64,000 nt of DNA from Prorocentrum cordatum (taxonomy: Eukaryota > Sar > Dinophyceae > Prorocentrales > Prorocentraceae), in the NCBI GenBank assembly GCA_963575745.1, contig CAUYUJ010022559.1, positions 574,105 through 638,104 on the forward strand. The letters are read 5' to 3'. The notes under the pieces were generated by a model. It was not told the origin of the DNA. It worked only from the letters and a program-made list of their open reading frames with translations, and searched no databases. Shown piece by piece: positions 49,801 through 58,541 of the stretch (position 1 is its first letter; each line of letters begins with the position of its first letter). The position numbers and the translations under genes are program-made.

Positions 49801-52439
49801 CGATGCCAGATGGAATGGAGCCCTGGACCGCATCTGTCTGCTTCAGATTTCGAGCTAGATCGATCCGTGAGGGCCCCTGGGCCCGACACAGTGCAAGTCC
49901 GTCCGCTTCGGCCAAAAAATTAGACGGAAGGGTTGCAGGAGCGGTCTGGGAGCTTGGATGAACGCGGGGGTGGCTCAAGGGATAGGGGGGTTAGAACCGG
50001 ATGCGAAGTAGAGAAATATCTGGCCTAATTTGATTTATGAGTGGGCTGCAAGTGCCCTGAGTAGTGAAGGGGCGGTGCTGATCTGGTCGAGGGGTGCGAA
50101 ACGCAAATATGGAACGAATCACTCTCCACTCCAACACCCCCGACGCCACAATTTTTCATGACGTCGACCCCTAAGTGTCTCCCGAGTAGTTTCCTGGCGG
50201 TCCCGAGGCCCTATAAAGGCCGCCAGTGATTGACGATAGCGAACGACTTCCTGCCGCGCTTTTCTCAATGACCCGAGGGGGTCTGGGCTTCTAGCTTCGT
50301 TATTTCCTCAGTAACCCCCGGCGGTGGTCTCCGTGGGCCAGGCCCGTGGGCCGAGACCCCGTGGCAATACGAGGCTTTTCTTCGCGAGTGCCCCTCGCGG
50401 AATGTGTGCGTGCGACCGCATGTCCGCAGGATCGCGCCCTGGAATCGGGCGTATGTCGTCGCTCGCGAACTCTCCCTTAGCACCCCCAGCGGTGATCTCC
50501 GTGGGGAGGAGGCGGCGCCAACCTGCCTCGAGACCCGACGTTGCCGTAAACATTACAGCATCGCGTGAAAATCGCGACCAGACCCCGGACCCCAGCATTC
50601 TGCGTCAGTTTTCGAGCGGGATGGATCTGTGAGGGTCCCGGGGCCAGAAATGGAGCGAAAACGCCCGGCTTGAAAAAATTGTCGGGATCGGCAAAGAGGG
50701 GGGTGATGACTAGGGGGGTAGATATCATGGGGTGGGCCATGATGTTTCCTCAGATTTCATAGCGCCTCTTCTTATTTCATCGCGTTCCCAGCCCCCCCTG
50801 GGCCGCGCACATGCCGCCGGTCATGATTTGCACCCCCCCCCTCTTGGACGCCCCCCTCTAGGTAGGGGGCCACATGCGAATACCACCCCTACCCCCCACG
50901 ATTTCTGGGGGGAGGATGGGGCTCACTTCGTTCGGGAGCTCCCGAACGAAGTGAACCCCACCCTCCCACTCAGAAATCGTGGGGGGTAGGGGTAGGATTC
51001 GCATGTGGCCCCCGACCTTGGGGCGCCAGGATCTCAGGGTCCCTCCCCTCCAGGCCTTCCCCCCCCCCCCCCCCCTCCCCCTCCAGGCCTCCACACGTGG
51101 CCGAGGGAGGCCCCGCGGAGGAGAAGGAGGAGGGAGGAGGAGGAGGAGAGGAGGAGGAGGAGGAGGAGGAGGAGCAGGAGGAGGAGGAGGAGGAGGAGGA
51201 GGAGGAGGAGGAGGAGGAGGAGGAGGGAGGAAAGATGAGGAGGAAGACGAGGAGGAGGAGGAGGAGGAAGACGAGGAGGAGGAAGAGGAGGAGGAGGAGG
51301 AGGAGGAGGAGGAAGACGAGAGGAGGGAGGAGGAGGAGGAGGAGGAGGAGGAAGAGGAGGAGGAGGAGCAGGAGGAGGGGGTGGAGGAGGAGGAGGAGGA
51401 GGAGGAGGAGGAGGAGGAGGAGGAGGAGGAGGCAGGGTTCGGCGCACCCGCGGCCAGGGACCTCGGGCTCGCCGCGGCCGCTGCGCGCTCGCGGTTGGTC
51501 GCCGAGAACGTGCGGCTGCAGGCGGACCTCGTCTCCGCGCGGGCAGCCGCCAGGGGCAGCGCGCCCGGGCAGCGCGAGGCCCTCGAGGAGAAAACACGGA
51601 AACGCAGGAGCCCTGAGATCCTGGCCTCGCATCTCGGGCGACCCTGAGATCCTGGCGACTCCATTTTTTCAAGCCGGGCGTTTCCTCTCCACTTCGGGCC
51701 CCGGATCCGGCTCGAGAAACTGCGCAGAAAGAGGGGTCCGGGGGGGTCCGGTTGCGATGCATTGTGATTTTGCATGTTTTTTTCGCGACGTCGGATCTCA
51801 AGGAAGGTTCGAGGCTCCAGGCTGCTTGTAGGCCCTCGGCGGTCTTGCAGCCTCGGGGCCGCTCTCTGGCTGCTGCGCCTCGCCGAGGGTGTTCCGGGGG
51901 TGCCCGGATCGTCCCATAAAACGGCCGCCGGAGGCCCGAGCCGCTTGGGTCCAAGAGGAGAGAGCAAGTAAACGGAGGAGGGCCTTCCCAGACTTGAGTC
52001 GGGCATGTCCCTCTCCACAGGAGGAAGATCCAAGGATAGTTAAAGCAAGTGGTCTGATGGCGATGCTTCGTACTTTGCAAGGTGCCGATCTTTCGCCGAC
52101 AGCGTCCATGGGGGGGCCCGAATCGGCCCGAGCGCGGCCCTCGGAGCCCCGAGTTGGGTTCCGAGAGCAGATTCGCACGGAAGACCGAAGGAGGGCCAGT
52201 CGAAACAGCGGCGGCCCTCCCTGCGCTTCTTCGTCCTTTCGGGGCCTCCCTGGGGCTTCTCGTCGCCACACCCGGCTCCGCCTCGAGGAGCTGATCCTGG
52301 TGGATTCTGGGAGGGGTTCCGGATATAGATGCGGAGCGGATTTAGGCTGGGTGGGAGAACTGCCGCTGTCTCAACTGGCCCTCCTCCGATATGCGTTTCC
52401 TCCCTGGCTCTCTCCTTCGTCGTCGTGGTCGTGGTCGTG

Positions 52440-52520
<81 letters not shown>

Positions 52521-53607
52521 CTCCCCACTCCCTGGCGGTGCAAGAGGCACGCCCACGAGAGATGAAAGGTTTGTGTCATCGAGTTGTGGTCTTGTGGCAG
52601 GGGAGGATCGGAAGACACATTGACTTTTCGGAGGCCCGGGCGGATCTCTTCGGTCGGCACCGGGCCCCCCCCGGCGGCGCCTTCGGCGGGGATGTCTGGT
52701 CCCGGCCCAGGAGGTTCGCTCCCGAGATCTGCTTGGTAACGCTCGGACGTGTGCATTTTTTCTCGGCGGGGATTCTTAAGGAGCATCCTGGATCATCCTG
52801 CAGAGAAAATCTCGCGCGAAACCGAACAAAGCACAGGGAATGGACGTCCGAGCGATGGCCAGTGTGTTGACCCAGGCGCTCCATGCCTCGACCCTTGCTC
52901 CAGGGTCGGTTCTTCACCCCGGCTCGTTGCCTGAAGGCCCCGGAGCCCGACACTGCCGCCAGAGGCCGAGAACGGCAGACAGCATCCGTTTTTTTCCCGG
53001 GAGGGAGCAGGGGCATCGATGGCACGTTGCCGCTGGGAGCCCGTCGGCGAGCTGATCCGTCGTTTTTTGTTTGGTCCGGAGGTTTGCTGCTGTCTTTGCA
53101 GGGGCTCGTTGGCGGGCTCCCCCACGGCGGCGTGTCACCGATATTCGCATGCGCATCGACTGAGAGATCGACCTGTTAGCGGCTGCCCCACGGAAATTCC
53201 TCATCTCCCGATCGCCCCTGGGACCCACAAAAGCTCAGGTGGGCCCCTCGGATTTGGATCCGTTTCAAGACGTGGGATGTCTGGGAATGCCGTTCTTGAG
53301 GGAGGGAGGGAGGGAGGAAGGGGAGGAGAGAGGGAGGGAGGGAGGGAGGAGGGAGGAGGAGGGGCGGAGGGAGGGAGGGAGGAGGGAGGGAGGGAGGGAG
53401 GGGAGGGAGGGAGGGAGGGAGGGAGGGAGGGAGGGAGGGAGGGAGGAGGAGGAGGAGGAGGAGGAGGAGGAGGAGAAAATCTGTTTCAAGACGTCGGATG
53501 TCCGTGGATGCCGTTTTTGCGCTCCTCCGGAGGCGGCGCCGCCTCCAGGCGGCCTGGCCGGCGCGGAGCTGCCAGTAGCCCGGGCGGCCGCGAGCGGAGC
53601 TCCATAG
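43843..53607 (+). CDS. Coiled-coil tail exons, probably the C-terminus of the myosin
   Basis: Five exons in compatible phase: 43843-44022, 45863-45917, 47229-47347, 51458-51578 and 53533-53607 (stop TAG 53605-53607). They are GC3-rich, like the motor exons. The first reads RRARAGLPPGFAPEAAAG. The next three form a charged heptad-like helix (RLTEDQRKKFEEQNK, ERDGLREAMQEALVDALG, RSRLVAENVRLQADLVSA). The last is Ala/Pro-rich (GGLAGAELPVARAAASG). Donors are ambiguous GG/GT, then GC, GC, GC; acceptors are AG|G. No start codon fits before exon 1, and the myosin ORF just upstream ends in a similar Ala/Glu-rich helix. The simplest model is one gene of about 26.5 kb with a missing link near 43.15-43.84 kb. 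A separate gene for a small coiled-coil protein is the alternative. Confidence 0.5.
44087..44240 (+). mobile_element. TIR element family B, copy 2
   Basis: Begins GTCGGGCACGTCCCCCTGCA directly after CAGATGCAG and ends GTAGGAGGACATGCCCGAC at about 44220-44238. It shares with intron 1 of the cysteine-rich gene the arms and AGTCTTGGGACGAT. It lies in the tail gene's first intron, next to CGATGCGGCTCGATGTGGA text (44265-44330) shared with 26290-26320. Confidence 0.75.
44265..45860. repeat. Repeats in the first tail intron
   Basis: 44265-44335: CGATGCATCGGCGATGCGG-type modules. 44540-44560: poly-G run followed by GGAGGCTGACCGAGGATCAG, a copy of exon-edge sequence. 44625-44710: inverted AGAAGCACCCCTGCTTCTT-type text shared with 24385-24475. 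44785-44955: family F copy 3 (right arm AGAAATTAACGACGTGTA). 45310-45500: four units of about 53 bp (GCCAGCGCTGCAGCGGGAGC). 45655-45850: G-rich. No exon apart from the tail exon at 45863. Confidence 0.65.
45310..45510. repeat. Tandem array of about 53-bp units
   Basis: GGCGCTGCAGCGGGAGCACG, GCCAGCGCTGCAGCGGGAGC, GCCAGCGCTGCAACGGGAAC and GCCAGCGCCTCTGCGAGAGC each precede A(C/G)(G/C)(A/T)TT(T/C)GGAA, about 53 bp apart. There are four degenerate units. Confidence 0.75.
45905..46082 (+). mobile_element. Introner element family A, copy 9
   Basis: Follows the exon-end AACAAG|GCACAAACATG (GC donor) and runs to TTTACGCCTTCCTCCAG, a strong 3' splice site at 46082. The core AACTTTTGACGCTCCCAGCG pairs with GGGTCTCCAACAGTTTATG. 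In my gene model the next exon is at 47229, so this element forms the start of a larger intron; whether a small exon sits after 46082 is unresolved. Confidence 0.8.
46083..47228. repeat. Rest of the second tail intron
   Basis: 46085-46210 is degenerate AAGATGGCCTC(A/C)CAAAGGCC text, the reverse of the GGCCTCTTGGGG arrays. 46470-46560 carries the ACGGTTCGAGACCTCTGG and GACGTCGGATGTCTGGG modules. The remainder shows no recognisable gene. Confidence 0.5.
48080..48258 (+). mobile_element. Introner element family A, copy 10
   Basis: CATAAACGGAAACATCTGGC and the right-hand GAGTTGACGTTTATGCAG are the outer arms. The inner TGATTTCTTGGATCTGCGCT and CCAGCGCCGATCTTCAGAG pair. It is diverged on the right side. 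It lies inside a large intron. Confidence 0.75.
50865..51005. repeat. Large near-perfect palindrome
   Basis: CACATGCGAATACCACCCCT at about 50871 is matched in reverse complement by AGGGGTAGGATTCGCATGTG ending at about 51006. Between them, CCCCACGATTTCTGGGGGG pairs with TCAGAAATCGTGGGGGGTAG, and the centre is TTCGGGAGCTCCCGAA. Each arm is about 65 bp with few mismatches and almost no loop. Confidence 0.9.
51115..51432. repeat. (GGA)n microsatellite before a tail exon
   Basis: Interrupted GGA/GGAAGA array. It gives long Glu/Arg/Gly runs that merge in one frame with the real exon at 51458; the exon starts at GGCCAG|GGAC after the array. Confidence 0.9.
51579..53532. repeat. Fourth tail intron: repeats
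   Basis: 51605-51650 has two CCCTGAGATCCTGGC modules. 51998-52095 is a partial family B element. 52200-52310 has family C-like text. 52415-52520 is a GTC/CGT microsatellite. 52610-52700 is a partial introner A (GACTTTTCGGAGGCCCGGGC, left half only, copy 11). 52740-52854 is family D. 53290-53475 is a GGGA/GGA array between two GACGT(G/C)GGATGTC..GGATGCCG modules. Confidence 0.7.
52740..52854. mobile_element. TIR element family D, copy 1
   Basis: Left CGCTCGGACGTGTGCATTTT, right GGACGTCCGAGCG (inverted). The body CTCGGCGGGGATTCTTAAGG, CATCCTGGATCATCCTGCAG, GAAACCGAACAAAGCACAGG is matched by copy 2 at 56242-56356 (CGCTCGGACATGTGTATTTT, CTCGGCGAGGACCCTTGAAG, CGTCCGAGCG) at the same spacing. Confidence 0.85.
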
Positions 53608-53609
53608 CA

Positions 53610-55642
53610 GAGGCGGGGAGAAGGAGCTCTGTCCCCTCGTCCTCGTGATCGTCCTCCTCCTCATCCTCCCTCCCTCCCTCCCCTCCCTCCCTCTCCACCC
53701 TCCCTCCCCTCCTCTTCCTCCCTTCTCCTCTCCTCTTCCTCCTCCTCCTCCTCCTCTCATCCTCCTCCTCCTCTACGCTGGGCTCCTCCTCCTCCTCCTC
53801 CTCCTCCTCCTCCTCCTCCTCCTCTTCCTCCTCCCTCTCCTCCCTCCCCCTTCTCCTGGTCCTGACCATCCCGCGCTGGAGGAGCAGGGTCGAGGGTCGA
53901 ACGTCCCAGAGATCCAACGTCTTGGATAGACCGAGACGGCGTTTCTCTTTCCCCGCTTGCCTCCATGAGGCCCTCGCCAGGCCTCGGGAGAACACATTAA
54001 GGACGGATGCTTTCCGCCGTGATCGGCCTCTGGAGAACGTTTCGGGCTCCAGGACGTTCCAGAACGACACGAGATGGAACGCCAGCCCCCGGGGAACGGG
54101 TCGGGACTTCGGGGGAGCCGTCCTGGACAAGTCAAAGCATCGGCTGTCTGGGTATCTCTCCATACCCCTACTTGTCCCTCTCCCTCCCCCTCTCTCTCCC
54201 GTTCCCCCCTCAATCCCTCCCTCTTTCCTCCATCCCCTTCTTGTTCGACTTCCTTCAATTCCCTCTTCCTCCTCTCATCCTTCCTCTGCCCCAGCCCCCC
54301 GAGACCATCCCCGCTGCATCTCTCATCATGTTTGTTCCCTTCTTCTCTTGACGGATGCTCCAATGATGAGGGCTGGTGCGAGGTTCCCCCATTACAGTCC
54401 CAAGGCACTCGAGCCCATCTTGCAACAGACAGGGGACTTGGCCCCATGCAAGACTACAGGACGTTCAGACTTATGTCTTTCCTTCATGCAGTGTAGCAGT
54501 GAAGGCGCTGAAGAACGGACCACGGCGGGTTCAGGAGGGGCTTTCTTTTCTGGCCCGATGCCTGGATCTGGGTCGGGAAGCTTCTCCGTGTTTCAGACTC
54601 GCCGTGGCCAGAAACGCCCCGTCGTTCCTTAATCCGCATCCCTTAGTGGTAGCAAGATGACAGGAGAGTCCCTGCAGAGGTCCCGGAGGCACACAGAGTT
54701 CCTAGGGCCCGCCAGAGGCTCCCAGGGGGCCGCAAATTGTCAAACAAAAATCAGGAACATCGAAAGCCATCAGTCCGAGGGCGGCTCGATCTAGCTGCTG
54801 TGCTCCTTTCGGCAGCTCCGAGATGAGATTTTGAGGTAGTGGAGGCCTGAGCAGGCTTTGTAATGTTAGGACGGTCGGGCTAGCGGGCTCTATGACCCTT
54901 ACTCAGACTTCCGACGTCGTCATTGCTCACTCCTGGAGTTCCTCCCCAATTTCTGCCTGGCGGCCGTTTTCGGGGCCATGGACCATCACACATCCATCCG
55001 CGATAAGTCATTGCCCCTGGCGATTTGTCGACAGCTCTGGGTCCTACGGATGGAACAAAGCGCAACGGCGGAGGTCAAGTGAAGGACCAGAGAGTTCAGT
55101 CAGATGACCCGGATTGCCGGAGAAGAAGGCCAGACGAGGCAAGGCAAACCAGTTCTTGATTATGACATCCTGTGCGTGTGCAATCCTGACCACCTTGAAC
55201 CTGTTCGTATGGGGGCATACGTGTTGTTGTGGCTTGTGGTTGGTAGAACCGTTGTTAGTGTTGTTGTTCTTGGTGGTGCGTATGTGTGAAGCTGGTGTGG
55301 CTATTTTGATGTGGGTCTGGTGCTGTGCAGTCTTCGCAGTCGGCAGGCGCGCAAAGATTATGCTGAGATGCAGCCTGCTACCACTAGGTTTGGGGTGGTC
55401 GCCTGGTGTCGACACAAAGTGGCGCCTGGACGCTAGGTGCTGGATCTCTGATGCGTGCCACTGGCAGCCGTTGCCCAGGGATCTGCAGACGTGTGCCTGG
55501 GAGGGGGGGGGGTCAAATGCCGTACGCCGCGGCGTTTCGCCACCAACCCCAGTCGAGACACCAGCTCGCCTTGCCTGCTTCCTCTCCGACCCGCCCGAGC
55601 GCTGATCCTTACGTCCCACCCCCTCTGCCGCGGCCCGCGGAG
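53610..55642. repeat. Region between tail gene and VWA-like exons
   Basis: 53645-53835 is a TCC/TCCC microsatellite. 54070-54165 carries the GGGAACGGGTCGGGACTTCG and CATCGGCTGTCTGGG modules. 55015-55070 has a frame reading FVDSSGSYGWNKAQ, which resembles a metal-site (MIDAS) start of a VWA domain in the right place, but its codons are AT-ending and no splice sites fit. The rest shows nothing recognisable. Confidence 0.5.
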
Positions 55643-58492
55643 GTGCGCTACGGGATCATAGCCTACGGCGCCAGCTCTCAGGCCGTATGTCTCTTTCCAT
55701 TATCGCCGCCATCATGCGCGCGTGCGTGCTTCTCTCCCGGCTACTCGCAGGCCGTGCATGGTGCTCGCCTCCTGGTGCCCCTGCCGCCGTATACCTGACG
55801 TGGCCATGGGGCTGCGCGCACGATGCATAGGTACAACCCCCCCCCCACTTGCCTCACGTCGGCTCGTCGTCAACAGGCGTTCCAATCAAGCCAGCTGAGT
55901 GACCTGGAACTGTCAATCGCTCAAGATATCAGCTGCTAGGGCGCCCGCTGCGCATTCTGACCACAAGTCTTCTTCGTATTCCTCCTCCTCCTCCTCCTCC
56001 TCCTGCACAACCGCCTCACCGACCTGTCGTTTCCCTGATGGCCAGCATCATTGTCGCACAGGTCTGCTACAGTCTGCCTTGGGGCCCCTCTCCCAGACGT
56101 CCGGCGATCCAGCTTTTTTCCGTGCCTGGACCCCGGGGGGGTCTGGACCGTCTCCCGCCCTGCGCAGCTCTTTCTGCTTTGCGGCCCCGCGGGGGCCCGC
56201 TGAGGGCCCGTGGCGGCCCGTCTGAGCCTCGGCTCTGGCATCGCTCGGACATGTGTATTTTTTTCTCGGCGAGGACCCTTGAAGACCATCCTGGACCATC
56301 GAGCAGAAAAAACACGCACGACACCGGAAAATGCACGGGAAATGGACGTCCGAGCGACGGACCCTCCACAGCGCTGGCCAGGTGCTGGCCGGCCTGCAGG
56401 ACGGCAGGGCCGAGGCCGCCGCGGCGCTGGCCGCCGCCGCCGCGCCCGGCGGGGACCCGGACCTCGCGCAGGCCTCGCGCCCTGGCGGGAGGGGGGCTCC
56501 GCTCGGGCAGTGCCGGCCGTACCGCAGGGCGCGGGCCAAACGTGTCGGCACGCACGAGATGGGGACGTAAAGAATGGGTACAGTGCCGAACAGCGGATCC
56601 TGTTCATTTTGAACAGGACTCGTTGTCCACGCCGCCGCGTCCTGTGTCCATTCGAGACAGGAGGCCGCCTGCCCAACAGCGGCCGCTGTTGGTTTGGGAC
56701 AACATTTGTTGGGCATTGTACCGATTTTTTCCATGCCAATTTCGGGCGTCCAAAACGTGGTGTCGATGCAGTCGGGGTGGTGGTGGTGGTCACTGCAGAG
56801 GGGATTCCCGAGAAGAGCAGCACGCAGCACGACCACGGCGACGCCGACGACGAAGAGGACGCGGCGCGCAGACGATCAGCACCGAAGCACGGCACAGTCA
56901 AGGCGCTGGAGTAGGAGCCGACTTGGGTTCGGAAGGGACTCATTGTTCCTTAGGTCATTCCGTGGTTGTTCCTCTAGCAGTCCTCGTGCACCCAGACGCT
57001 GCTGGCACCCCAAATGAGCTTCGTTCCTGTTTTAGCGTTCCTTATTTCAGCAGCCCGTCTGTATTTTTGCATGCCGTTTGCGTTTCCCTGTTTAGTTTTC
57101 GTACGCGAGTGCGCGGCGGGCGTTCTGTTTTCGTTTTCGCAGGCGACGATTTGGAACGAAACTGGTCGCCTGGGGGATGGCACCGCTTTCGTTTGATACC
57201 AACACTCCTGTGTTAGGTTCCTGCTCTGTACAGATCATTGTGGTCTCCACTCATCCTCTCCTCCTCCTCCCCCCCTCCTGCCCCCTACCTCCTGCTTTAT
57301 TCTCAACCCTCCCTTGGTTGGCTTCTCGTTTTGAATTCGAAAACGTCGTGGGCTCCTAGGAGGTCCCGCGGAGTAGAATTACACGCGGATCCACGCGGGA
57401 CCTCGCGGCATCCTGGGGGCTGCGAATTGCGCAGTTGTCGCCACTTTCGTGGGCTCCTGGGAGGCCCCGCCGAGTGGAATTACACGCGGATCCACGCGGG
57501 ACCTCACGGCTCCCTGGGGGGGCTGCGCATTGCGCAATTGCCGAAGAGGAGGTCCAGCGGAGTGGAGTTACACGCGGAGTGAAGTGTTTTTCGTTACTCT
57601 CGCCGCCGCGCTCTACTGACTTCGCTCTTGGTTGCTTTTGCACTGCGGATCATTCAACGTGTTCCACTATGTACAGAGTGGTCTTGGGTATAGTCGCCAC
57701 GTACTCAGAATGGGTTTGGTACGTCCGTGGGTGATGTTCATTGTTCTAGGCTCACGCGGTGTCCAAAACAAGAACAACGTTTTGTTCGCGCCCTGCCCCG
57801 ACATCCTCTCGCTGCGGAAAATCACGACGGACCGTTCTGGCAAAGTTTCACCGTTTCGGGCCTTTGGGGGCCTCCTGGGAGGCCCCCGGCGCCACCGCTG
57901 GATTGGGCCCGAAAGTCTGGTTCGAACGCACCCAGGGGAAGGTCGGGGGAGTTCTGACAGCTTGACATGTTTGCTCTGTGGACAAATCTCAGAAGACGGT
58001 GTTTGCTCATTTTCGGCCTCCGCGGGCCCTCACTGGGCCCCCGGGCCGTAACAAAAAATTACTCGGGTTGAACAAGGCGGTCCCGGGGAGGGGATCTAGA
58101 GGCCCACGCGGCCAAAAACACGGCGCCGGCTGCCTGGGAGGGTGTGTAAGACGGCCGTCGCCGTCGGTCACCGCCGACGCTGCCTGAGCACCTTTTGATC
58201 GAGCTGCCGCTCGGTCCCTCCTCCGAGGCGGGGGGGGGCGGGGCCGGGGGGCGCGGGCGGGCGCGAAGCCGTCGGGTCGTCTCGGCCGCCTCGCCCGAGC
58301 GCGCGGGGGAGGGGGCAGTCGCCCCAGAGGCCACTGCGAGACCAGGGGCTGCGCTGGTGAGCCCACAGAGAGCCCTCCCCTCCGCAGGTCGAGCCGTCTG
58401 CTGCGTCGCCCCGGTGTTTCGGGCAGCGCCAAGGGGGGGGTCGCCACCTCTTCCTGCTGCTCCTCCTCCTGCTGCTCCTCCTCCTGCTGCTC

Positions 58493-58541
<49 letters not shown>

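Larger units (their letters stand above)
47348..51457 (+). repeat. Third tail intron (4.1 kb): repeats
   Basis: Contents in order: a half copy of family G (47376-47425); a family E fragment (47695-47830); introner A copy 10 (48080-48255); and GTCGGATCG.. modules. Next, two copies of a (G)TGGCT(A/C)A(A/G)GGGATAGGGGG unit lie at 49087-49215 and 49972-50095. Three AGC(A/C)(C/G)CCC(A/C)GCGGTGATCTC sites lie near 49350, 50310 and 50480. An inverted repeat (TTCGTTCGGGAGCTCCCGAA) centred near 50940 sits inside a longer palindrome of GTGGGGGGTAGGGGTA(G/T) arms at 50880-51000. Last is a 300-bp GGA array (51115-51432). No other exon is supported. Confidence 0.6.

Noticed and set aside
55015-55070. FVDSSGSYGWNKAQ as the metal-binding exon of the VWA-like gene
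   Set aside because: Codons end mostly in A/T, unlike the confident exons, and no in-phase splice sites join it to 55643. Kept only as a possibility.
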